DNA from: JAHEEM01 sp036396795
GTDB taxonomy: Bacteria; Pseudomonadota; Gammaproteobacteria; Steroidobacterales; Rariloculaceae
Direction: 5' to 3'
Length of the DNA: 64,000 bases
Assembly: GCA_036396795.1 (NCBI GenBank)
Contig: DASWKF010000094.1
Span: 1-64,000 of the forward strand
Part shown: positions 44,885 through 52,873 of the stretch, piece after piece
Numbering within the stretch: position 1 is the stretch's first letter
Layout of the letters: every line of letters starts with the position of its first letter
The notes under the pieces: model-generated
Seen by the model: only the letters and a program-made list of their open reading frames with translations
What the model was told of the DNA's origin: nothing
The model's database searches: none
Program-made: the position numbers and the translations under genes

Positions 44885-46476
44885 AGATCGGGCTGGCGCA
44901 GATCAACACCCATGTGGGTGCGATCAGCACCAATACCCAGGTCGTGCTCGACACCGCCCGCCGCGCCCGCGACGACTTGGGCTGCGACGTCGTGGTCTTC
45001 CCCGAGCTCGCGCTCTCAGGCTATCCGCCTGAGGATCTGCTCTTCCACCGCGGCATGCGCTTGCGCGTCGAGGCGGCGCTCGACAGCTTGCTCAACAACC
45101 TCGAAGGCATCGCCGTCTACGTCGGTTATCCGGAATATTCCGACACCGCGATCTACAACGCCGCCGCATTCCTGTACAACGGCGAGATCCTCGCACGGCA
45201 CCGCAAGATCGTGCTGCCGAACTATGCAGTCTTCGACGAAAAGCGCTATTTCCAGCCCGGCGAGGGAGCCACCGTGATCGAGTTCGGCGGCTTGCGCCTG
45301 GGTCTTACGATCTGCGAGGACGTATGGGAGCCAGAGCCGGTGCTGGCGGCGAAGGCGGCCGGCGCCGAGCTGCTGCTGGTGTGCAACGGCTCACCCTACC
45401 ACCTCGGCAAGCAACAAAGCCGCGAGCGGCTGCTTGCCGAGCGCTGCCGCAGCACAAATCTTCCGATCGTCTACGTCAATATGGTCGGCGGGCAGGACGA
45501 GCTGGTATTCGACGGCGGCTCGGTCGTGCTCGACGCCAAAGGCGAGCTCAGGTACCGCGCCCCGGCCTTCGCCGAAGGCCTGTTCGCGATCGAGCTCGAC
45601 GCCGCCGAAGTCCCGCAGCAGGAGCTCGCGCCGCTGTTGCCGCTCACCGAGAGCATCTATGCGGCGCTGACGACCGGCACCCGCGATTACGTCAACAAGA
45701 ACGGCTTCCAGAGCGTGGTGCTGGGTCTTTCCGGCGGCGCCGATTCGGCGCTGACGCTGTGCGTCGCGGTCGACGCGCTCGGCGCCGACCGCGTGCACGC
45801 GGTGATGATGCCGTCGCGGTACACCTCGGCGATGAGCCTCGAGGACGCCGAGCTTCAGACGCAGTCGCTCGGCGTGCGCTACGACGTCTTGAGCATAGAG
45901 CCGATCTTCGAGACGACGCAGAGCGTGCTCGCGGAGGTATTCACCGGGCTGCCTGCAGATGCCACCGAGGAGAACATGCAGGCGCGCTGCCGCGGCATCC
46001 TGCTGATGGCGCTGTCCAACAAGCTCGGCCGCCTGTTGCTGACCACCGGCAACAAGAGCGAGATGGCCGTGGGCTATGCGACTTTGTACGGCGACATGGC
46101 CGGCGGCTTCGCGCCGCTCAAGGACTGCACCAAGACGCTCGTCTACCAGCTTGCCCACTACCGTAACGGGCTCGCGACCGTGATTCCCCAGCGCGTCCTC
46201 ACGCGCGAGCCCACGGCGGAGCTTCGGCCCGACCAGAAGGACGTCGACTCGCTGCCGCCCTATGAGGTCCTCGATCCGATACTCGAAGCCTTCATCGAAA
46301 AGGATTATTCCGTCGATCAGATCGCCGAGCTCGGCTTCGACCGGGCGATCGTGGGCCGCGTGCTGGAGATGGTCAAACGCGCCGAGTACAAGCGCCGTCA
46401 GGCGCCGCCGGGTGTGCGTGTATCGGGCCGCGCCTTCGGCCGGGATTGGCGCTATCCGATCACGTCGGGTTATTGA
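44881..46476 (+). CDS. nadE: Glutamine-dependent NAD+ synthetase NadE
   Basis: NadE amidates nicotinic acid adenine dinucleotide to NAD+ using glutamine. The 531-residue protein fuses an N-terminal nitrilase-type glutaminase (triad Glu42 in FPELALSG, Lys109 in HRKIVLPNY, Cys145 in TICEDVWE) to a C-terminal synthetase with the PP-loop LSGGADS near residue 287. The GTG start overlaps the sucD stop. The 3' end overlaps convergent bamD by 7 bp. Confidence 0.95.
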   Translation: MKIGLAQINTHVGAISTNTQVVLDTARRARDDLGCDVVVFPELALSGYPPEDLLFHRGMRLRVEAALDSLLNNLEGIAVYVGYPEYSDTAIYNAAAFLYNGEILARHRKIVLPNYAVFDEKRYFQPGEGATVIEFGGLRLGLTICEDVWEPEPVLAAKAAGAELLLVCNGSPYHLGKQQSRERLLAERCRSTNLPIVYVNMVGGQDELVFDGGSVVLDAKGELRYRAPAFAEGLFAIELDAAEVPQQELAPLLPLTESIYAALTTGTRDYVNKNGFQSVVLGLSGGADSALTLCVAVDALGADRVHAVMMPSRYTSAMSLEDAELQTQSLGVRYDVLSIEPIFETTQSVLAEVFTGLPADATEENMQARCRGILLMALSNKLGRLLLTTGNKSEMAVGYATLYGDMAGGFAPLKDCTKTLVYQLAHYRNGLATVIPQRVLTREPTAELRPDQKDVDSLPPYEVLDPILEAFIEKDYSVDQIAELGFDRAIVGRVLEMVKRAEYKRRQAPPGVRVSGRAFGRDWRYPITSGY

Positions 46477-47231
46477 GCCGCGGCGAGCTCGCTGCGCGTG
46501 GCGTTGAGCACGCGGCGAGCATCCGCCGCCAGATCCATCATGCCGAGCGTCTCATAAGCTTCGACCATGATCTCGAGCGCCCTCTCGACCTGGGGAGCGC
46601 CGGGGTAATGCTCCACGGTGTATTTGGCGCGATTCACCGCCGCGACGTAGGCCTCGCGGCGCATGTAGTACTCGGCGACGTGGTTCTCGTAGGCGGCGAG
46701 GCGGTTGCGTAAGAAGATCATGCGCTCGCGCGCGTCGGCCACGTATTGACTCTCGGGGAAGCGCCGCAGCAGCTCCTGAAAGACGCTGAAGGCCTGCAAG
46801 GTATCGCGCGGCGGGCGTTCCGTGAGATCGACGCGAAACACGCGCTCGACCCAGTTCGGCGCCTGATCGAAGTGCGCGAGGCCGCGCATGTATAAGCAGT
46901 AATCCACGCGCGGGTGGGTCGGATTCTCGCGTTCGAAAGCCTCGGCGGCGTCGATGGCCGACTCCCGCTCGCGATTTCTATAATAAGCGTAGATCATGTC
47001 GAGCTGCGCCTGGCGGGTGACGTTGGCGAACGGGTAACGTGCCTGCAGCGCCTGGAAATACAACAATGCGTCGCGGAAGTCGCCGGCCTGCATGGCCTCG
47101 ACGCCGAGCCCATAGATGACTTCCGGGCCCTCGCCCGGCAGGATGGCGCTGCGGCGGTTGTTGCAACCGGCGACCGCCATGGCCGCCAATAGACCGAGCA
47201 GCAGTGTTTTCAGCAAAGTACGCACGCCCAA
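46470..47231 (-). CDS. bamD: Outer-membrane assembly lipoprotein BamD
   Basis: BamD is the essential TPR lipoprotein of the BAM complex that folds outer-membrane proteins. The 253-residue product has a lipoprotein signal ending AAMAVAGC, then about five TPR-like repeats (AMQAGDFRDALLYFQALQARYPF, AIDAAEAFERENPTHPRVDYCLY). The start may be TTG 47231, which has GAGG four bases upstream, or GTG 47225. It is divergent from rluD, a conserved bamD/rluD pair. Confidence 0.94.
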   Translation of the reverse strand: MGVRTLLKTLLLGLLAAMAVAGCNNRRSAILPGEGPEVIYGLGVEAMQAGDFRDALLYFQALQARYPFANVTRQAQLDMIYAYYRNRERESAIDAAEAFERENPTHPRVDYCLYMRGLAHFDQAPNWVERVFRVDLTERPPRDTLQAFSVFQELLRRFPESQYVADARERMIFLRNRLAAYENHVAEYYMRREAYVAAVNRAKYTVEHYPGAPQVERALEIMVEAYETLGMMDLAADARRVLNATRSELAAAQ

Positions 47232-47319
47232 TTCGCCTCATCGCCGTGTTTGCGCCACGGCTACCTGCTTGGTGTTGCAGTATAGCGAAAAGTTTCCCCG
47301 GCTCTGAGGTGCCTCGAGC

Positions 47320-48303
47320 GTGAGCCGCATCAGCCGGGAGACCCGCGTGCCGGCGAATCTCGCCGGGCGGCGCTTCGATCAGGCGGCCGCCGAGCTGATC
47401 CCGGAGTTCTCGAGAAGCCTTCTCAAGACCTGGATCGAATCCGGGGAGCTCACGCTCGCGGGTCGGCAGGCAAAGCCTAAGACCCGCGTCGCCGGGGGCG
47501 AGGCGATCCGCCTGGATGCTGAGCCGGCGCTCGAGGTCGAGCTCGAGCCCGAGGCGATCGCGCTCACGCTCGTCTACGAGGATCGCGAGCTGCTGGTGAT
47601 CGACAAGCCCGCCGGCCTGGTTGTGCACCCCGGCGCCGGTAACCGCTCGGGCACGCTGCAAAACGCCCTGCTCGCTCACGATCCCGCGCTCGGCATAGTG
47701 CCGCGCGCCGGCATCGTCCACCGTCTCGACAAGGACACCACGGGGCTGCTGCTGATCGCGCGGACGCTGCCGGCGCACCAGGCGCTCGTCGCTCAGCTCG
47801 AGCGACGCGAGATCCGGCGCGTTTATCGAGGCGTTTGCCAGGGTGTGCTCACGGGCGGCGGCACGGTCGAGGCGCCCATCGGCCGGCATCCGCGCAATCG
47901 CGTGCGCATGGCCGTCAGCGAGCGCGGCCGCGAGGCCGTCACCCGCTATCGCGTGGTGGAACGCTTTCGCGCCCAAACGCAGCTCGAGCTCACGCTCGAA
48001 ACCGGGCGCACGCACCAGATCCGCGTGCATATGGCGCACCTGCGCCACCCGCTCGTCGGCGATCCGCTCTACGGCGGGCGGCCGCGCTGGCCCAAGGCGC
48101 CGAGCGCCGGCCTCTCCGAGGCGCTCAAAGATTTTCGCCGCCAGGCCCTGCACGCCGTGCGGCTCGAGCTCGAGCACCCGCTCTCGGGCCGGCCGCTCGA
48201 GCTCGAAAGCGCGCTGCCCGACGACATGAGCTCGCTGCTCGAGGCGCTGCGCGCCGATGCGATGCCGCCCGTCGAGCGTTCCGCCGGAGCCGGCCATGAT
48301 TGA
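47320..48303 (+). CDS. rluD: 23S rRNA pseudouridine synthase RluD
   Basis: RluD makes pseudouridines 1911, 1915 and 1917 in helix 69 of 23S rRNA. The 327-residue protein has an N-terminal S4 RNA-binding domain (about residues 10-75) and a catalytic domain with the nucleophilic Asp in VHRLDKDTTGLLL near residue 139, plus GRTHQIRVHMA. The start is GTG 47320. The 3' end overlaps pgeF by 8 bp, the usual rluD-pgeF pairing. Confidence 0.95.
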   Translation: MSRISRETRVPANLAGRRFDQAAAELIPEFSRSLLKTWIESGELTLAGRQAKPKTRVAGGEAIRLDAEPALEVELEPEAIALTLVYEDRELLVIDKPAGLVVHPGAGNRSGTLQNALLAHDPALGIVPRAGIVHRLDKDTTGLLLIARTLPAHQALVAQLERREIRRVYRGVCQGVLTGGGTVEAPIGRHPRNRVRMAVSERGREAVTRYRVVERFRAQTQLELTLETGRTHQIRVHMAHLRHPLVGDPLYGGRPRWPKAPSAGLSEALKDFRRQALHAVRLELEHPLSGRPLELESALPDDMSSLLEALRADAMPPVERSAGAGHD

Positions 48304-49018
48304 GCCGGACTGGCCGGCGCCGCCGCGCGTCAGGGCCGTCTCGACGCAACGCTCGGGCGGCATCAGCCGCGGCGCTTATACGAGCCTCAATCTCGCCGCC
48401 CACGTCGGCGACGACCCGAGGCGCGTCGCAGCGAACCGCCGCGCGCTCACTGAGGCGCTCGGGCTTGCCGGCGAGCCTGCGTGGCTTACGCAAGTGCATG
48501 GCACGACCATCGTCGATCTCGACAGCGAAGCGGCCGGCGAGGCCGACGGCGCCGTGACCGGCCGCGCCGGCAAAGTCTGCGTCGTCATGACCGCTGATTG
48601 CCTACCGGTGCTGTTGACGAATCGCGCCGGCTCCCGGGTGGCCGCCGCGCATGCGGGCTGGCGCGGCCTGCTCGCGGGCGTGCTGCCGGCCACCGTCCGG
48701 CGCCTGGGCGGGCCGCCGGAGGAGATCCTCGCCTGGCTGGGTCCGGCGATTGGTCCGGCGAGCTACGAGGTCGGCCCCGAGCTCAAAGCCGCCTTCGACG
48801 CCGCGGACCCCGGCTCGGAGCGGTATTTCCGGCCAGGGCGCGGCGACCGCTGGCTCGCCGACCTCTACGGCTTGGCGAGCTCGAGCCTGCGTGCCGCGGG
48901 GGTCACGACGATCCATGGCGGGGGTTTTTGCACCTACGCCGAATCCAAGCGATTCTTCTCCCACCGTCGCCAGGCCCCTTGCGGCCGGATGGCGACCTTG
49001 ATATGGCTCGGCGAGTAG
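48296..49018 (+). CDS. pgeF: Peptidoglycan editing factor PgeF (YfiH, polyphenol oxidase family)
   Basis: YfiH-family proteins were first called laccases. In E. coli the protein is reported to remove muropeptide precursors that carry L-Ser instead of L-Ala. From ATG 48296 the product has 240 residues with the conserved QVHG, MTADCLPVLL (Cys) and AAAHAGWRGLL (His) metal-site motifs and the C-terminal FFSHRRQAPCGRMA. It lies between rluD and clpB, the same order as in E. coli. Confidence 0.93.
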   Translation: MIEPDWPAPPRVRAVSTQRSGGISRGAYTSLNLAAHVGDDPRRVAANRRALTEALGLAGEPAWLTQVHGTTIVDLDSEAAGEADGAVTGRAGKVCVVMTADCLPVLLTNRAGSRVAAAHAGWRGLLAGVLPATVRRLGGPPEEILAWLGPAIGPASYEVGPELKAAFDAADPGSERYFRPGRGDRWLADLYGLASSSLRAAGVTTIHGGGFCTYAESKRFFSHRRQAPCGRMATLIWLGE

Positions 49019-49037
49019 GCGCCGGGCAGGCTTGCGG

Positions 49038-49066
49038 CTTGAACTCGCGCGCCGCGGGCCCCATAC
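49038..49066 (+). promoter_or_regulatory. Sigma-32 heat-shock promoter of clpB
   Basis: CTTGAA (49038-49043), a 15-bp spacer and CCCCATAC (49059-49066) match the RpoH consensus (CTTGAA, 13-15 bp, CCCCATNT) at 13 of 14 defined positions. The site lies 33 bp before the clpB ATG. Confidence 0.9.
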
Positions 49067-49098
49067 ACTCAACGATTCCGACATAGGACCCGATCCGC

Positions 49099-51696
49099 AT
49101 GCGCATGGACAAACTCACGAGCAAGTTCCAGCTGGCCCTTGCGGACGCCCAGTCGCTGGCCGTCGGGCGCGACCATCAGTTCATCGAGCCCGTGCATCTC
49201 ATGTCCGCGCTGCTCGAGCAGGAGGGCGGGGGCATCACGGGCCTTCTGACCAAGGTCGGCGTCAACATGCGCCAGCTGCGCTCGCAGCTCGGCGAGGCCT
49301 TGGACCGGTTGCCGACCGTCGAAGGTACCGAGCCCGGCGAGCTGCACATCTCCAACGAGCTCGGCAAATTGCTCAACGTAGCCGACAAGCTCGCCCAGCA
49401 GCGTGGCGATTCCTACGTTTCGAGTGAATTGTTCGTGCTTGCGGCGTTGCAGGGCCGGGGTGACCTCGCGCGGCTTCTCGAAGCCGCGGGCGCCGTCAAA
49501 GGCGCGCTCGAAAAGGCCGTCGACGAGCTGCGCGGCGGCGCGACCGTCGAAGATCCGAACGCCGAGGAGACGCGCCAGGCGCTCGACAAGTACACCATCG
49601 ACCTCACCGACCGCGCCGAGCGCGGCAAGCTCGATCCGGTGATCGGCCGAGACGATGAGATCCGGCGCACGATTCAGGTCCTGCAGCGACGCACCAAGAA
49701 CAACCCGGTGCTGATCGGCGAGCCGGGCGTCGGCAAGACCGCGATCGTCGAGGGGCTCGCGCAGCGCATCGTCAACGGCGAGGTGCCCGAAGGGCTCAAG
49801 TCCAAACGCATCCTCGCGCTCGATCTCGGCGCCCTGATCGCCGGCGCCAAGTTTCGCGGCGAGTTCGAGGAGCGGCTCAAGGCCGTGCTCAACGAGCTCG
49901 CCAAGCAGGAAGGCCAGATCATTCTGTTCGTCGACGAGCTGCACACCATGGTCGGCGCGGGCAAGGCCGAAGGCGCGATGGACGCCGGCAATATGCTCAA
50001 ACCCGCGCTTGCGCGCGGCGAGCTGCATTGCGTCGGCGCGACCACGCTCGATGAGTATCGCAAGTACGTCGAGAAGGACGCGGCGCTCGAGCGCCGCTTC
50101 CAGAAAGTCCTCGTCGACGAGCCTTCCGTCGAGGACACGATCGCGATCCTGCGCGGCTTGAAGGAACGCTACGAGGTGCACCACGGCGTCGAGATCACCG
50201 ATCCCGCGATCGTCGCCGCGGCGACGCTGTCGCACCGCTATATCAGCGACCGGCAGCTGCCCGACAAGGCCATCGACCTCATCGACGAGGCCGCCTCGCG
50301 CATTCGCATGGAGATCGACTCCAAGCCCGAGGAGCTGGACCGGCTCGAGCGGCGGCTCATCCAGCTCAAGATCGAGCGCGAGGCGCTGAAGAAGGAATCC
50401 GACGACGCCTCCAAGCGCCGTCTCGGCGATCTCGAAGCCGAGATCGGCAAGCTCGAGCGCGAGTTCGCCGACCTCGAGGACGTCTGGAGGGCCGAGAAGG
50501 CCGCGATGCAGGGCGCGACGCACCTCAAGGAGGAACTCGAGCGCGCCAAGGTCGAACTCGAGCAGGCGCATCGCGCCGGCGATCTCGGCCGCATGTCGGA
50601 GCTGCAATACGGCCGCATTCCGGAGCTCGACAAGTCCCTCGCCGAGGCGCTCGCCCGTGAGCAGGACGAATACCGGCTGCTGCGCAATCGCGTCACCGAG
50701 GAAGAGGTCGCCGAGGTGGTGTCGAAGTGGACCGGTATTCCGATCACCAAGATGCTCGGGAGCGAGAAGGACAAGCTGCTCAAGATGGAGGCCTTCCTCG
50801 AGACGCGCGTCGTCGGCCAGGCCGAAGCGCTCACGACCGTGGCGAACGCGATCCGCCGCTCGCGCGCGGGGCTTTCCGATCCGCACCGGCCCAACGGCTC
50901 GTTCCTGTTTCTAGGGCCCACCGGTGTCGGCAAGACCGAGCTGACCAAGGCGCTCGCGAGCTTCATGTTCGACACCGACGAGGCGATGGTGCGCATCGAC
51001 ATGTCGGAGTTCATGGAGCAGCATTCGGTCGCCAGGCTCATCGGCGCGCCGCCCGGCTACGTCGGCTATGAGGAAGGCGGCTACCTCACCGAGGCCGTGC
51101 GCCGCCGGCCGTACTCCGTGGTGCTGCTCGACGAGATCGAGAAAGCGCATCCGGACGTGTTCAACGTGCTGCTGCAGGTGCTCGACGACGGCCGCTTGAC
51201 CGACGGCCACGGCCGCACCGTGGATTTCCGCAACACCGTGATCATCATGACCTCGAATCTCGGCAGCCAGCGTATCCAGGAGCTCGCCGGCGAGGAGAAC
51301 TACGCGCGCATGAAGGCCGCCGTCATGGAGGTCGTCACGCAGCATTTTCGCCCCGAGTTCATCAATCGCATCGACGACGTCGTCGTGTTCCACCCGCTGA
51401 ACTCGGTGCATCTGCGCAAGATCGTCGACATTCAGCTCAGGTTTCTGCACGATCGGCTCGCCGAGCGCGACATGGGCCTGAGCCTCGACGACGCCGCGCG
51501 CGAGCGGCTCGCCGATGCCGGTTTCGATCCGGTCTACGGCGCCCGGCCGCTGAAGCGCGCGATCCAGCAGCAGCTCGAGAACCCGCTGGCGCAGCGCATC
51601 TTGAGCGGCGACTTCGAGCCCGGGGACACGATACGCGTGACCGCGAAGGCGGGCGGGCTCGATTTCGTCAAGGGCGAATCCGCCGCGGCCGCCTGA
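49099..51696 (+). CDS. clpB: Disaggregase chaperone ClpB
   Basis: ClpB is the hexameric AAA+ disaggregase that works with DnaK to resolubilise aggregates. The 865-residue protein has a Clp N-domain (about residues 5-145), NBD1 with Walker A GEPGVGKTA near residue 208, a long coiled-coil middle domain (about 410-525), NBD2 with GPTGVGKTE near residue 608, and the C-terminal GARPLKRAIQQ. ATG 49099 gives MRMDKLTSKFQ like other ClpB proteins; ATG 49105 is an alternative. It is controlled by a sigma-32 site directly upstream. Confidence 0.97.
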   Translation: MRMDKLTSKFQLALADAQSLAVGRDHQFIEPVHLMSALLEQEGGGITGLLTKVGVNMRQLRSQLGEALDRLPTVEGTEPGELHISNELGKLLNVADKLAQQRGDSYVSSELFVLAALQGRGDLARLLEAAGAVKGALEKAVDELRGGATVEDPNAEETRQALDKYTIDLTDRAERGKLDPVIGRDDEIRRTIQVLQRRTKNNPVLIGEPGVGKTAIVEGLAQRIVNGEVPEGLKSKRILALDLGALIAGAKFRGEFEERLKAVLNELAKQEGQIILFVDELHTMVGAGKAEGAMDAGNMLKPALARGELHCVGATTLDEYRKYVEKDAALERRFQKVLVDEPSVEDTIAILRGLKERYEVHHGVEITDPAIVAAATLSHRYISDRQLPDKAIDLIDEAASRIRMEIDSKPEELDRLERRLIQLKIEREALKKESDDASKRRLGDLEAEIGKLEREFADLEDVWRAEKAAMQGATHLKEELERAKVELEQAHRAGDLGRMSELQYGRIPELDKSLAEALAREQDEYRLLRNRVTEEEVAEVVSKWTGIPITKMLGSEKDKLLKMEAFLETRVVGQAEALTTVANAIRRSRAGLSDPHRPNGSFLFLGPTGVGKTELTKALASFMFDTDEAMVRIDMSEFMEQHSVARLIGAPPGYVGYEEGGYLTEAVRRRPYSVVLLDEIEKAHPDVFNVLLQVLDDGRLTDGHGRTVDFRNTVIIMTSNLGSQRIQELAGEENYARMKAAVMEVVTQHFRPEFINRIDDVVVFHPLNSVHLRKIVDIQLRFLHDRLAERDMGLSLDDAARERLADAGFDPVYGARPLKRAIQQQLENPLAQRILSGDFEPGDTIRVTAKAGGLDFVKGESAAAA

Positions 51697-51724
51697 GCGA
51701 TGCTCGAAATTCCAAAGTCAGCCC

Positions 51725-51753
51725 TTGAAATGCCGGCGTATGCCTCTAAGAAT
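51725..51753 (+). promoter_or_regulatory. Putative sigma-70 promoter before the FmdB-like gene
   Basis: TTGAAA (51725-51730), a 17-bp spacer and AAGAAT (51748-51753) give 5-of-6 and 4-of-6 matches. It lies in the 94-bp gap after clpB. No terminator is visible for clpB. Confidence 0.4.
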
Positions 51754-51790
51754 ACGCGACCGAAAAATCCGATGAGTTGAGAGCGGACCG

Positions 51791-52129
51791 ATGCCTATCT
51801 ACGAGTATCGCTGCCAGTCTTGCGGCCACGAGCTGGACGCTCTGCAAAAGCTCAGCGACGCGCCGCTGACGGTTTGTCCCGGCTGCGAGCAGCCGGCGCT
51901 GCGGCGGCTCGTCTCGGCGCCGCGGTTCCGCTTGAAGGGCGGCGGCTGGTACGAGACTGATTTCAAGTCCGACAAGGAAACCAAGCGCAATCTGGCCGAA
52001 AGCCCCGCGGACAAGCCCGCCGCGAGCGACGCCAAGCCGAAGGACGCCGCGACCAAGGACACCCAATCCAGCGACGCGCCCGCCAAGCCCGCGGCGGCCA
52101 AGACCGATCCCGGCAACGCGGCGGCTTGA
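51791..52129 (+). CDS. FmdB-family zinc-ribbon protein
   Basis: The 112-residue protein has an N-terminal zinc ribbon with four cysteines (MPIYEYRCQSCGHE and VCPGCEQP), followed by a low-complexity, Ala/Lys/Asp-rich tail (about residues 65-112) that is likely disordered. The family name comes from FmdB; its molecular role is not established. It precedes the DUF502 gene and aspS, a recurrent gammaproteobacterial arrangement. Confidence 0.88.
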   Translation: MPIYEYRCQSCGHELDALQKLSDAPLTVCPGCEQPALRRLVSAPRFRLKGGGWYETDFKSDKETKRNLAESPADKPAASDAKPKDAATKDTQSSDAPAKPAAAKTDPGNAAA

Positions 52130-52144
52130 GTCCGCCCCAGGCAC

Positions 52145-52807
52145 GTGAAGCTTCACTTACGCCGGTATCTCGTGGCGGGCTTGCTCGTCTGGCTGCCCAT
52201 CGGCGTGACCATCCTGGTGTTCTCGCTGATGTTCGACCTCATGGACCGGCTGCTGCTGTTGTTGCCGAGCGCCTATCGGCCCGAGCAGCTGCTGGGGTTT
52301 CGGATACCGGGTCTCGGCGCCATCCTCGCGGTCATCGTGCTGCTCGCCACGGGGCTTGCGGCGGCGAACCTGCTTGGCCGGCGATTGGTGACGAGCTACG
52401 AAAGGCTGCTCGGGCGAATACCGATCGTGCGCAGCATCTACAGCGGCGTCAAGCATTTCGCCGAGGTGGTGTTCAGCGACTCCAACGCCTCGTTCAAGAA
52501 GGTGTTGCTGATCGAATACCCGCGCCCGGGCCTCTACAGCATCGCGTTTCAAACTTCGGAGAATCCCGAGGAAGTGCAGGCGCGCACGGGCGATGAGATC
52601 GTCACGGTGTTCTTGCCGACGACGCCGAACCCGACCTCGGGCTTCATGCTGTTCGTGCCGCGCAGCGCGGTCACCGAGCTCGACATGCCGGTCGAGGACG
52701 CTCTGAAGATGGTCATCTCGCTCGGCGTGGTGCTGCCGCGCTGGCACCCGGCGCACCCGAACCGTGACGGCGGTGCCGAGCTTGCGCAGCCTCAGGCTTC
52801 CCCGTAA
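52145..52807 (+). CDS. DUF502 family inner-membrane protein
   Basis: The 220-residue protein has two N-terminal membrane helices (about residues 8-30 and 55-77) and a soluble domain with the DUF502 pattern (GRIPIVRSIYSGVKHF, FKKVLLIEYPRPGLYSIAFQT, VFLPTTPNPTSGFMLFVPRS). The function is unknown. The GTG start lies 16 bp after the FmdB-like gene. Two imperfect copies of a GGTTGGC(T/C)CC sequence occur in the 66-bp gap before aspS. Confidence 0.9.
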   Translation: MKLHLRRYLVAGLLVWLPIGVTILVFSLMFDLMDRLLLLLPSAYRPEQLLGFRIPGLGAILAVIVLLATGLAAANLLGRRLVTSYERLLGRIPIVRSIYSGVKHFAEVVFSDSNASFKKVLLIEYPRPGLYSIAFQTSENPEEVQARTGDEIVTVFLPTTPNPTSGFMLFVPRSAVTELDMPVEDALKMVISLGVVLPRWHPAHPNRDGGAELAQPQASP

Positions 52808-52873
52808 CATCCGCCGTCTCTCGCGCTTTGCGCCTTGTCTTTCAATAGGTTGGCTCCTACAAGGTTGGCCCCC

